Shown: positions 10,846-22,149 of the stretch, in pieces | Layout: each line of letters opens with the position of its first letter | Position numbering within the stretch: the stretch's first letter is position 1 | Origin: Dipteronia dyeriana | Taxonomy: Eukaryota > Streptophyta > Magnoliopsida > Sapindales > Sapindaceae | NCBI GenBank assembly: GCA_032871835.1 | Contig: CM065299.1 | Span: 80,316,204 to 80,380,203 of the forward strand | Direction: 5' to 3' | DNA: 64,000 nt | Made by a program: the position numbers and the translations under genes | Notes under the pieces: generated by a model | What the model was told of the DNA's origin: nothing | The model's database searches: none | The model's input: the letters and a program-made list of their open reading frames with translations, nothing else

Positions 10846-12471
10846 TTTGTGAGTGTTTTGTTTTTAAGTTCTTGCATGAACTTTGGAATTTATCAAGCTT
10901 ATTCAACTTGTGGCGTTCAACAACCTTAAATTCTTTGTTCTGCCTTTAAACTTATCGAACTTCATAGTTTGTGGCATTTTGGGGAAATCAAAGTGATGTT
11001 CTAGTTAACTTTTATCATCATTCCATTGATAAAGTGATTAGAATAGTTTCTCTTACTTCAATCTTGAACGATCGGGCTTGTTACAATTAGTTGGAGGGTG
11101 TTAATTTTCATTCCTTATGTATCATTGCCATTTAGCTATTGGGGTGTATGGTTGCTAAGTGAATGATTTCCATCACCAGGTTCTACACAAAGTAACCCGA
11201 ATCCACTGTCTGGAAGAGGATCAACATTCACATATCTAGAAATTACCATATACCAGAACAAGTTAGCATCAAGGTACTTTCTGCCTAATACCCTGACACT
11301 TGGATGTCCGACTAGTACCCAAGTACCTCGATGTTATCTCTCCACCTCTTCCTAGTGCGTATCTTACCCATCAAGCAAGAAAGATGTTAGCTGGAAAGCT
11401 CCAGCATGATGGATCAAGCGCCACACCATCAGACCGGTGCCTCGAGGTACCTCGTCAACAGTACACAAAGCCTGAATTCATCTCCAAACTACAACAATAT
11501 AAATAGTTGACTTCTTCACCATTGAAACACCATAATGTGACCAGATAGGTCAACGAATTCTCCATTCATTCGGATTTAAACTTAAATAGAAACCTGACGT
11601 AATCAATGGGAGCAATTCCAACATAATTTGATTCCTTCCATCAACTCTAATCATTTCTGTAACATAGCCAATCAATTGGTCTAAATTACAGGGACTTGAT
11701 TAATGATGGAAAGGGGTTAAAAGGCAACGTCAGGATCCAGACAAGGCAGGATAAAAAAAGTGATCAAGAACTGAGAACTTTCACCATTCAAAGAGGAATT
11801 AGCCGCTTATCGACACGAACAAATTCACCATCACCAACTATGTTTCGAGAGTGACAAAGGGAGATAGACAACACAATAAGACTAATGTTGTATCATTTCA
11901 ATGATTATTGTACACCTTTGTAATCCAATCCCCCCATTTTGCTCAATAAAACAGTTCATCATTAACACTTGCATTATTCCCTTTTTTTTCCTTCATCTCT
12001 CAAATCTCTTAGGTATGAAATAGCTACCCCCACAGCCTACCTAGGTAGCGAGTTAAGGGTGGTAATCGATATTCCTCACTTTGAGCTAATTTTCGGTTAA
12101 CACTCTTAGGCACCGTATGTAAGAACGTTCCATACCTCTTTTTGAAAGCTTATAAAATTAAGTTTTATTTTTGCAGTATACAACATAATGAGACTTCGAT
12201 CCTTCTAAGGGCAACCCGAAGCATCAAGGCACTAGTCCATAGCCTCCACCCGAATGACTTAAAATAAAGAGAAGAAGTCGAAGCACCATAACCCTGCTCC
12301 AGTGTCGTGGAGGGCCGGTCCGTCAGATCTAACCTCCAGGCCCGGCACGCGGCCCATGTACGTGCCGGGCTTGGTCCAACCTACCTCCTTGATGGGGTGT
12401 GCTAGACAAGGCCCTCTTCGCAGGTTAAACGGATCGACCAGTTTGAATTTGATCCATATTTACACCATTAA
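10846..12471. other. Non-coding DNA with probable LTR-retroelement remnants
   Basis: No convincing gene. 10846-11160 is unrecognised AT-rich DNA. 11160-12020 has features of gypsy LTR ends (TTTTGCTCAATAAAAC, a polyadenylation-like segment near 11935-11955). 12290-12440 is GC-rich (GGCCCGGCACGCGGCCC) and gives a short open frame at 12302-12532 without a known domain. I cannot define borders. Confidence 0.3.
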
Positions 12472-13570
12472 GGTGGTGTTTGGTTGGGTGGAATGGAATG
12501 GAATGGAATGGAAAGAAATTCATTCTATTTGATTGGTTTGTTAAATTCCAATGGAATGAGCATTCCATTGGAATGGGGATTCCACCATTTTGGTGGAATG
12601 AGCATTCCATCCAAAAACCAATGGAATGCCCATTCCATTCCATTAACACATTTTCTTTCCAAAAATAACCATGTATCACACAACTCAATTCCAGATATAC
12701 CCTCATTTTCAAAAATAATATATATATTATAAATATTTATTATTATTATAAATATATATTATTATTGCATATAATATATTATTACATATATTATATATAT
12801 ATATTCATATATTATATAATATATATTATAATACTTTTATATTATACAAAATATATTATTTTTATTATATATATATTATATATATATAATTTATACTTTT
12901 ATATTTTATTATTATTATCCAAAATATATATATTCTATTTTCTACTAATTTATATTATATATTATATATTATATATTATTATATACATAATGTATATATA
13001 TATATACACATTATATACTAATATATAATATTTTTATATATAATAATATTAATTATATATTATATTATATATAAATATATATTAATATATATATATATAA
13101 TATTTATAATATATATTATTATATAATTTATACTTTTATATTTTATTATTATTATCCAAAATGAACATTATGTTTTCTAATTATATGTATTATTATATAT
13201 ATATACACATTATATAATTATATATAATATTTATTTATTTAAAATATTAATATTAATAATATCAATATTTATAATATATAATATATAATATATAATATAT
13301 AATATATTATATATATATATTATTTATAATATATATTATTATATAATTTATACTTTTATATTTTATTATTATTATCCAAAATGAACATTATATTTTCTAA
13401 TTATATATATTATTATATATATACACATTATATAATTATATATAATATTTATATATTTAATAATATTAATATTAATAATATCAATATAATATTTCTAATA
13501 TTAAAATATATATAATAATATTTATAATATATATTATTATGTAATATATGTATATGATATATTTTATTTA

Positions 13571-13608
<38 letters not shown>

Positions 13609-14018
13609 ATATATTATATAATATATAATAGTATTAATATTACTATATAATATATAATATAGAAATAATATATATTATATATATATATAATATTTATATA
13701 TAAATATAATATTATATATACTTTCATATTTTTTTTTATTATCCATAATATATAATGTTATTATAAATGTTTTGTAATTAGGGGTATTTTGGTCAAAATA
13801 CAGTTGATTCCATTCCATTCAGTTGTTAACCAAACAAAATATTACTGATTCAGATATTAATTCTAAAGTCCCAACCAAACAAAGAAATCAGTTTTCCATT
13901 TCTTTCCATTCCAATTATCATTCTCATTACCATTACAATTCTCATTCTCATTACCATTCCAATTCTCATTCTCATTACCATTCCAATTCTCATTCCACCA
14001 TGGTAACCAAACGCCACC
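12472..14018. mobile_element. PIF/Harbinger-like non-autonomous element with TAA duplication
   Basis: Terminal inverted repeats GGTGGTGTTTGGTT (12472-12485) and, on the other strand, GGTGGCGTTTGGTT (ending 14018) are flanked by TAA on both sides (12469-12471 and 14019-14021), the three-base TTA/TAA duplication typical of PIF/Harbinger and Tourist-like MITEs. Subterminal DNA is made of GGAATGGAATGG (left) and CATTCTCATTACCATTCC (right) motifs. The middle is almost pure A/T. There is no transposase; the His/Ser-rich frame at 13823-14074 is a by-product of the CATTCTCATTACC repeats. Confidence 0.8.
12715..13780. repeat. AT-only core with degenerate tandem repeats of about 220-237 bp
   Basis: About 1 kb of TA-rich low-complexity sequence. 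A recognisable landmark, AATTTATACTTTTATATTTT followed by ATTATTATTATCCAAAA, begins at 12888, 13125 and 13345 (steps of 237 and 220 bp). The Tyr/Ile-rich open frame at 12765-13028 is an artefact of this composition. Confidence 0.75.
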
Positions 14019-14021
14019 TAA

Positions 14022-14259
14022 GGGTTATAATACAAGTGGCTTTCCGTTGCTTGAAGCATTTGCTTCTAGCTTAGTGACTAAGTCTATGAGTAAGGCGGTA
14101 GGGTAATAAGTCAACAAATCAATGATTTAACCTGGGAAATTGCAATAAGCACCCCACCTTTTGCTATGTATATATATGTTTGATTTCATTTGTAAGGAAA
14201 CATGCTAAGCAGCATTATAGCATTTTAGAGCTCCCCAGAAATCAATACAAAGCTACTAT

Positions 14260-14304
<45 letters not shown>

Positions 14305-14366
14305 CCTCTCTTTCTTCACCTGATACTCTCATCTCTCTCATCTTTATTCATTAGTTATTTTATTTA
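14022..14366. repeat. Spacer with (CT)n microsatellite
   Basis: Short single-copy-looking spacer between two elements. A pure (TC)n microsatellite of about 39 bases occupies 14262-14300. The left copy of the MULE target duplication TTTTATTTA is at 14358-14366. No gene seen. Confidence 0.6.
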
Positions 14367-15361
14367 GGGTAAATCATATTTTAGTCCCTGTAGTTTGCCT
14401 TAATTTATGTTTAGTCCATGGTTTTTTAGAATTGTAACTTTTAGTCATTCTGTGACAGAATCTGTTAAAATGACGGATTTTGACACATCAGGCATGTTAA
14501 ATGACGTAAATACCCCTGCTGTCTGTTGATCCCATTGAAAAGATTGTTTTACCCTTAAATTAAATTGTTGAAATTACAATTTTACCCTATAAGATATTAT
14601 TCATTAAATAAAAAATATGTTAAAAAACTGAAAAAAAAAATTAAAACAGAAATTAAAAATATCTTAACAAAAAAAATCTAAAAAAAATGAAATCAATCAA
14701 AACAAAAAACAAACAAGTTTCTAGAATCAAAACCGTGTACAATTACTTTTCAACAATAGATTCTAAGAGATTCACATAGATAAATGTATATAATAAAGCA
14801 ATCCATAGTTTGATCAGACCCTAGATACAAAAATCAATTAGAATTTCATCAAATGCATCAAACGAACCTCATCAACATGATAAAACAAGAATGGAGAAAA
14901 CATAAGTCAAATCAAAACCCAGTCTCTCTCAAACCAAGAACCAAATCATATCTCAATCACCAGATCAACACCATATAATAAAAAACAAATCCAGATTCCA
15001 GATCGACACTAGAAACCGTCTACCAAAACCACACAAGATCATCGTCTCAAACACCAGAGCAAAACAAATTCCAACACTAGAAATCATCTACCAAACACCA
15101 AATCAAAAAAAAAAAATTCAACACCAGATACCATCTACCAAAACCACACCCACTGTTGCCTCACCCAACCACCACCACAACCCCAAAACTAAACCCAACC
15201 TCTACCTCTCACCATCGAAAATCAACCACCACGAAATCAAACTATGCAAACCCCACCGTCGAATCGAAAATCAGTCACACTCGCCGCCTCTGAACCCTAG
15301 CCACCAACCCACCTCGAAACCTCACCGAAACCACCAAATCGGCTCAAATCAAGCAGATCAA

Positions 15362-15405
<44 letters not shown>

Positions 15406-16111
15406 CCAGAGAGAAAGATAAGAAGCCTATTGCCGCTCCTCGCCGGCGGCCAAGCGACGGTTGACCATGGTGAAAAACTTAGAAGATAACGGTTGAGAGA
15501 AAGAGAATGTGAACATTGTTTTAAAAAATCCAGATCTCTTTTTTAAAAAAAAATGATCGATGATGGTGATGATAGATGATGACGGCGGCGATGAGTTTTT
15601 TAATTTTTCTTTTCTTTTTCTGGGTTGAAGTTTTTGTGAATTGAAGGTCATCGATGAGGATGAAGATGGAGGATTAAGGGTTGAATGTTGATGGTTGGTG
15701 AAGATTTAATATGTTTTTTTATATATTTTTATTTTAAATTTAATTTGTTATTTTTTTTATTTATTTTTTATTATTTATTGATTTTGTTTTATATTTTTTT
15801 ATTGATTTTGTTTTTTATTTATTTATTTATTTATTTATTTTTGTTTTCTTTTTTAATATAATTATTATTTTTAATTAATTTAGGAATTACTATTATACCC
15901 TTCAATTATATAAGATTCTAAGAGATTTAAAGTTATTTTACCTTTTTACCCCCGTTGACCCTCGTTGACTTGACGGAATCCTAACAGAATTGGATGGTAG
16001 GGACTACAATCCATATTGTCAGAATAATGATGGACTAAAAGTTACAATTCCAAAAAACCGTGGACTAAACGCAGATTAAGACAAACTATAGGGACTAAAA
16101 TACGATTTACC
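14367..16111. mobile_element. Mutator-like (MULE) non-autonomous element, perfect 9-bp duplication
   Basis: TTTTATTTA is present at 14358-14366 and 16112-16120, exactly flanking long terminal inverted repeats. The left end GGGTAAATCATATTTTAGTC and the right end (other strand) AGGTAAATCGTATTTTAGTC match for roughly 85 bp, with weaker pairing for another 100 bp (GACGGA/GTTGAC motifs). The 9-bp duplication and long TIRs identify a MULE. The interior has no transposase. It contains A-rich DNA (14600-15130), CCACC/CGAAA-rich 5'-UTR-like DNA (15130-15360), a (GA)n tract (15365-15403) and a 74-codon minus frame (15427-15651) of doubtful value. Confidence 0.85.
15365..15403. repeat. (GA)n microsatellite inside the MULE
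   Basis: About 39 bases of uninterrupted GA repeat, next to a stretch resembling a plant 5' UTR on the minus strand. It may be part of captured promoter/leader DNA. Confidence 0.7.
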
Positions 16112-16120
16112 TTTTATTTA

Positions 16121-16804
16121 TTCACAACAGATTCACATATATCATTCTCTATTTCTTGAGTCATGATCAACTCATATCAAACTTAATGAATTTTGATTCT
16201 GTTGTCACCTAACTTATGCAAATATGTCACTCCATATCTTAACCAATCCAAAAGCTATCTCCTACATTCTCTAGCTTTTTCATCCATCAAACAAAACTTA
16301 CATTTGGTTATTGATGGATATAAAAAGTAATCATTTAGCATAATTTTAATTAAATGAGCAAAGTTTTGAAGTTTTGAAGTTCCTGACTTTCACCTATTAA
16401 CAACAATAAATTAACATAGTATATAAGAGTTTATATACATATGGGGAACGATGGGGGGACATAATTTTTTATATAAAATTTGATACAATTTTTCAACCAT
16501 TAGATCTTCAATATTTGGATGGTTATAATTTAGTAAATTGATTTCTTTTTCTCTTTCTCTCTCTTACATCCATCATTAATTTAATTTATTTCTTTTCTTT
16601 TCTCTCAATTTTCTTTCCTAAATCAATCTAAAATCAATTTCTATTTCTCCCACATTTTTTTCTTCATCGGTTATGTTTTTTGTCTTCGGTATGAGACCAT
16701 CTCCGATGCACATCTAAATGTTAATGTCAAATTAGCACAAAAAAGTGTAAAATACTATATTTGACACAAAAATTTAGAATTATGCTCAAATACACAATTG
16801 TATT
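16121..16804. other. Non-coding DNA with older element halves left of the Tat insertion
   Basis: Contains the left arm of an inverted repeat (about 16440-16650) whose other arm is at about 30050-30245, and the left end of a MITE-like sequence (GAGACCATCTCCGATGC at about 16688) whose probable other end (GAAGATGCTC) is near 29750. Both appear split by the gypsy insertion at 16805. No gene seen. Confidence 0.45.
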
Positions 16805-17686
16805 TGTCGTATGTAAATTTTATCAGACGTACACGTCATTGATAAGGAGGATAAAATTGTCATGTGGACATTCGAATATGCATTCAGAAAATATCCTACA
16901 AGATATCACCAAAGAAGAGAAGCCCGAATAAACAAGTATTGAACAAAACCTACTCAGGGTCAACTGACGTCATAAACTACTCGGGGTCAGTTAAAGATGC
17001 TTGGGGCTAGTCGATGACATTTTCTACTCGGGATCAGATGACGTCACTCGGGACCAGCTAATATCGTGTTCTACTTGGGACAAACATGAAGAAAACTGAA
17101 TAAAAGCCCAGCGCGTAGCTCACACGAGTCGAGTAGTTAAAATGCGCGAAGATATCCATATCAAAGAGGAATTCCAAGAAGAATAGAATACCAAACAGAG
17201 GGTTCTAAATTAGACAACAATTTTATTTCTTCAAAAAGACTACGCTTTTATAAGGAAATAAGTCTTAACTGGACTACATCACTAGAGTCTCATTCGATCT
17301 CAATACAAGTCTCCGAAATAGGAAAGAAGACAGACTACTTCAAACAAGTAACCAATCATAGTTAAATACAAAGATCTTTTATTACTTGTACAAAAAGGAT
17401 TAGGGTTTTATGAATAAATAAATAGACCCATAATCTCGTCACTAAAGATATATAGAATATAGAAAAATACAGAGAGAAAAAGAGAGATCGAGGGTAGTAA
17501 ATCTTTTCAATAGTGGATTTTGGCTTAGTTGATTATTCAGCCACCCGTGGATGTTTCTCCGGTCATCGAAGTTTTACCACGTAAAACTTACGTCCGATTA
17601 CTTTCTTTTTCTCTCTCTCTTTGAAATCACAGCTAAAATCCAATTCTTATTGACTTTTTCCATACATTCAGAAATTGACGTCAATA
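16805..17686 (+). repeat. 5' LTR of Tat-type element
   Basis: Starts TGTCGTATGTAAATTTTATC and ends GACGTCAATA; the 3' LTR ends GACGTCAACA, so the terminal CA has become TA here. It contains repeated ACTCGGGGTCA phrases, a TATA-like ATAAATAAATAGACCC near 17410-17432, and CT-rich DNA before its end. Identical in length to the 3' LTR (882 bp), with scattered substitutions. Confidence 0.9.
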
Positions 17687-17688
17687 AT

Positions 17689-17707
17689 TGGCGCTAGAAG
17701 GAGGGGC
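17689..17707 (+). promoter_or_regulatory. Primer-binding site of the Tat-type element
   Basis: TGGCGCTAGAAGGAGGGGC lies two bases after the 5' LTR. A TGGCGC start is the usual form in Tat/Athila-group elements. The priming tRNA is not determined. Confidence 0.7.
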
Positions 17708-17733
17708 GTTGAACCTCCGATTAATTAAAAGTA

Positions 17734-18966
17734 ATGGCAGGAAGCAGAAATAGTCCTGGAGATGTCCAGAAATCTCCTGATAATGTCCATATTGGCAGTA
17801 GTTCACGAGATCTCGCAACAACGAACCAACCAACATCCCTGGCAAGGATTCAAAAAATCCCTCTTACCAGCGAAGACCTAACACGACGCTTCCACGAGGT
17901 GCTGCAACAGTTGGTGTTAAACGCAGCAAAGGAAGGAGTTGATCTACTGGCTGTAAAAGAAGCGCAACCTCCTAACCTCCCACCTGTAAGGCTTTGTTCG
18001 GTTGTAGTGGGGCCAGAACTAAATGCACCGAAAGCCGAAAGGAACTCTGCTCCAATTAATCAGGCTGGAAGTGAAACACCCGAAGAGGAACGACCATGCC
18101 AGAAGCAGAACCATGATCAGACAGCCCGTGCCAGACACCGTAAACGTGACCGGTAAAGGGATAGGTCATCATCAGAAGATAGCGATCGGTACCATCGTAA
18201 GCGTCATCATGGAAACATACGTCTGTAAGAATCAACCCATGAAACTCGACATCAGAGTTAAGAGCCAGAGAGAGGAATGATAATCACCTAGCGGTTTAAC
18301 CATCATGAAAGTCTGGTAGGAGAGATGTCGTAATTCAGAGCCTAACTCGAGAAATCGAAAACAATAGGCATCAAATGGACGCACTGGTCAGACGTTATGG
18401 GTACAACGATTTATCTGACGACGATTCTGACAGTCCATTCACTAGGGAAATCTTACGGACCTCATTCCCAGAAAGGTTCAGGATGCCACACATGGAGCAA
18501 TTCAAGAAAGATGCAGACCCTAAAGAACACGTCAGACGCTATCAAAGTGATATGGCCCAGTATGCCCACAACGATCCCTTACTATGCTTCAACTTTCCAC
18601 AAACTCTAGGAGACACGGGCTCAAGATGGTTTGGGAGACTGCCCCCAACGAGCATCGGAAGCTTCAGTGAACTAAGCAGGAGTTTCTCAAGGCAATTTCT
18701 TAGCAACGTTCACAGAAAAAAAATCAGTGGCTTACCTTTCTCAATTAAAACAAGGAAAACATGAGTCGTTGAAGAAATACCTGGGTAGATTCGGCCAAGC
18801 GGTATCAGAAATCGACAGTGCAAACGATGAATCGATAATTGCTACGTTCATCAACAATCTACAGAATGAACGACTATCTTTTGACTTAAGAAGAGCCCGT
18901 CTAACCAGATATTCAGATATGATGGACATGGCGGGAGGATATGCACTAGCCGAAGAAAAAGAATGA
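17734..18966 (+). pseudogene. Tat gag pseudogene
   Basis: The ATG at 17734 opens a 140-codon frame (MAGSRNSPGDVQKS...), then stops. The core gag domain follows at 18375-18764 (SFPERFRMPHMEQF, DPKEHVRRYQSDM, WFGRLPPTSIGSF), and its continuation is in another frame at 18727-18966 (LSQLKQGKHESLKKYLGRF). The shift coincides with the A-run near 18716-18722. This is the retrotransposon gag (capsid) fold of gypsy elements. A trace of the zinc knuckle (C-R-F-H...G-N-E...C) is seen near 19250-19300. Capsid assembly function is lost. Confidence 0.8.
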
Positions 18967-19199
18967 GCCACAGGAGGATGCTATATGCATGGAGAAAAAC
19001 CCGAAAAGGACGTTGAGTCCTAGGTGCAGAACCAAAAGGGAAAACAGAAAGGAAACAACAAAGAAAAAAGCAAGGATGGGGGAAACCGGCGTAATACCAA
19101 ATAGACCACGGAGAAATTTCGAGGTAGATACGCCAACTACACCCCACTTTGGAAAAAACAGGAGAAAATCCTGGCCATACTGGAAGAGAAAAGTCTGGT

Positions 19200-20091
19200 A
19201 AAAGTGTCATGCCGACAGTCTCAGTTTTTTCGGTAAGATATAACCAAATACTGCAGATTCCATAAGGAAACCGGTAACGAGACTTCCAAATGTTACCAGC
19301 TCAGAGATTACATAGAAACCCTCATTCGGGAGGGACATCTTCAAGATGTAATCTTGAAAAATGATGAGAAGTCAGAAACAAAGAAAGAGATCAGGGCCGA
19401 TCACAGCTCTGGTAGAAATCAAAGGGCTAGCCCAGATGCCAATGAAGTAATACAAACAATCTTTGAAGGACCATCTACTGGGAGAAGTAACCGATAGCAA
19501 ACACAGGAAATCAGAGAAGCAGTGGAGGCAAGACATAACTTTGACGTGAACTCGGTCGAGCTAGACCCGAAAAGGGTAAAGGAAGGATGGGACCCAATAA
19601 TATTCACAGAAGCATACTTACATGGAGTCGATGTTTGACCAAATGACGCTCTGATCATAAGTGCACGGATTGGTCACCAGGAAGTCAGGTGAATCCTGAT
19701 AGATAATGGAAGTTTTGCAGACATTCTTAATGTAGCCGTCTACGATCAACTAAGGTTGAACCGAAAAGATCTACAACCTTTCCACACCTTACTCAGAGGA
19801 TTCAGAGGAATTGAGGTTAGGTCACTCGGGACGGTAAAGCTACCTGTAAAGATTAGAGTGGCACCTTGTCAGAGAACTGTATTGCTCGACTTCGTGGTAG
19901 TAGACTTAGACAATTGGCCATATAATGCGTTGTTGGGTCGACCATTCTTAAATAAAACCAAGGTCGTAACAACCACTTATACATTGATGATCAAGTTCCC
20001 GACCGAACAGGAGGTCGGTGTAGTCAAGGGATCCCAAGAGATGGCCCGAAGAGCTAATCTATCAGTATACAAAGACAAAAATGATGAATAG
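19200..20091 (+). pseudogene. Tat aspartic protease pseudogene
   Basis: After the zinc-knuckle trace, a frame with several stops reads EAYLHGVD near 19610 and LIDNGSFADIL near 19695-19728. The latter is the protease active-site region in its Tat-type form (D-N-G-S instead of D-T/S-G). The open part 19756-20091 holds the flap and the second conserved strand (NALLGRPFL, 19930-19950). The protease would cut the gag-pol polyprotein; stop codons show it is dead. Confidence 0.8.
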
Positions 20092-20199
20092 GTATGCACT
20101 ATAACGCACCCGAGTCAGAACAAAGAGTCACTATCATTCGAATTTGATCCAAGGGAAGAGTCGAATGAGTCTAAAAATGAACCGGTCGAAGAAATTATC

Positions 20200-21006
20200 T
20201 TGAAAGAAGATGAACCAGATAAAAAGATTAAGATCGGGACCAATCTGGAAGGAAAAGTCAAACAAAGCCTCACTGATCTGCTTAAAGAATACAATGATGT
20301 GTTCGCCTGGAGTCATGAAGACATGGTCGGTATAGACGCTCGAATAATATCGCATCATCTCACGGTAGACCCGAATGCAAAACCAGTGATACAAAAGAGA
20401 ATGTTATTCAACCTCGAGAGAAGTCAGACGATCAAACAAGAAGTAAAAAAACTACTCGTTGTAGGGTCGATTAGAGAGATCAACTACCCTCAATGGATAG
20501 CTAATGTAGTCCTCGTCCAAAAGAAAAATGGACAATGGAGAATGTGCGTAGATTTCACATATTTGAACAAAGCATGCCCAAAAGGCAGTTTTCCACTTCC
20601 AAGGATAGACTAACTGGTGGGTGCTACATCAGGCCATGAATTGCTCAATTTCATGGACGCCTGCTTGGGATATAACCAAATCTGAATGAATAACGCTGAC
20701 GAAGAAAAAACAGCGTTCACAACTGATCAGGGCTTGTATTGTTACATAGTGATGCCCTTCGGATTAAAAAATACAGGGGCAACATATCAAAAGTTGGTCA
20801 ACAGAATCTTTGCACGACAAATAGGAAAAAACATGGAAGTATACATTAATGACATGCTGACCAAGAGTATCTTGGCAGACAAGCATACCTCAGACCTGCG
20901 AGAGGCGTTTGATATTTTGAGGAGATACCAAATGAAACTGAATCCGAACAAATGTTTATTCATGGGTTTTCCAAGTTCACCAAAGGGGAATCGAAGTCAA
21001 TCTTGA
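20200..21006 (+). pseudogene. Tat reverse transcriptase pseudogene, mutated catalytic box
   Basis: Frames 20200-20613 and 20686-21006 give the RT landmarks DVFAWSHEDMVGID, WIANVVLVQKKNGQWRMCVD, LNKACPKGSFPLPRID, MPFGLKNTGATYQ and LNPNKCLFM. The catalytic YxDD reads Y-I-N-D (20842-20853): the first Asp codon GAT is now AAT. An in-frame stop follows PLPRID and another follows GYNQI. RT would copy the element RNA in the virus-like particle; this copy cannot. Confidence 0.85.
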
Positions 21007-21059
21007 AAAAATCCAAGCCCTGTAGAAAATTACTTCACCAAGGACATTAAAAGAAGTAC

Positions 21060-21957
21060 ATCGCCTAACAGAATGATTAGCTTCCTTAGGTAGATTCATC
21101 TCAAAGGCCACAGATAGATGCACACTCTTTGTCAAAGTAATTAAAAAGGGAAAATGACTCGAATGGAACGAAGAGTGCGAGCAGGCATTCTTAAAAATTA
21201 AAGAGTACTTAGGGCAGATTCTCATCCTTTCGAAACCACAAATGGGAGAGATACTCAATTTATACTTATCAATTACAGAACTAGTCAGAATAGAAGATGG
21301 AGTACAAAAGCCAGTGTATTATACCAGCAAGACGCTTTTGCCCGTCGAAACCAGGTATTCACAGGTAAAAAAAATGGCCATAGCGGTAAGGAAGCTAAGG
21401 CCATACTTTCAACGGTAAGGAAGCTAAGGCCATACTTTCAGGCTCATACAATCCAGGTTCTCACCGACTGCCCACTGAAATAAATTTTACAGAAGTCAGA
21501 GATTTCAGGAAGACTAACCAAATGGGCAATCGAGCTAAGTGAATTCTATATCCACTACGTCCCCAGGACATCCCTCAAAGGGCAAGCAGTGACAGATTTT
21601 ATAGCAGAGTTCACAGAGCCAAACCTGGAAGCAAAAAAGATGTTGGGAAAAAATTTCCCATGGAAATTGTATGTTAATGGCTCTTCAAACACTCATGGCA
21701 GTGGGGCAGGGATCGTAGTATGCACTCCAGAAGGAGATGATGTCGAATGTGCCATGAGGTTTGACTTCAAAACAACCAATAATCAAGCCGAGTATGAGGC
21801 GTTATTAGCTCGACTCAGAGTCTGCATAGCTCTCGGGGATGATGAAGTCGAGATATATAGCGATTCACAGGTAGTTGTCAACCAAGTCCTGGACGAATAC
21901 CAAGCTAGGGATGAAGACATGATAGCCTATCGTGATATTGCAAGACAGCTCATCTAG
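21060..21957 (+). pseudogene. Tat RNase H region: decayed first RNase H and second (RVT_3-type) RNase H
   Basis: 21060-21560 holds the first RNase H with many stops (VYYTSKTLLPVETRYS near 21320, SLKGQAVTDFIAEF at the end). About 32 bp (GGTAAGGAAGCTAAGGCCAT...) are tandemly doubled at 21385-21448, breaking the frame. 21589-21957 is an open 122-codon frame for the second RNase H (WKLYVNGSSN, GAGIVV, NNQAEYEALL, YSDSQVVVNQV). The first catalytic Asp of the usual YVDGSS motif is Asn here. The additional RNase H is characteristic of Tat elements. Confidence 0.8.
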
Positions 21958-22149
21958 AAATTCAAAGAATATATGATTGCCCAGATCCCGAGGGAAGAGA
22001 ATGAAAAGGCAGACGCTTTGTCCAAACTAGCATCAGCAATAACCACAATCAGGTAAAAAACTATTCTGGTTGCACATCTCCTCAAACCGAGCATAGCTGA
22101 GCCAAAAAACTATGAAGTTTTAGAAATCCGAACACTGTCAGATGGTTGG

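Noticed and set aside
12765..13028. 87-codon Tyr/Ile-rich frame
   Set aside because: It is the translation of TA-only DNA inside the PIF-like element and has no protein-like composition.
13823..14074. His/Ser-rich 83-codon frame
   Set aside because: Produced by CATTCTCATTACCATT repeats at the end of the PIF-like element, and it crosses the element border.
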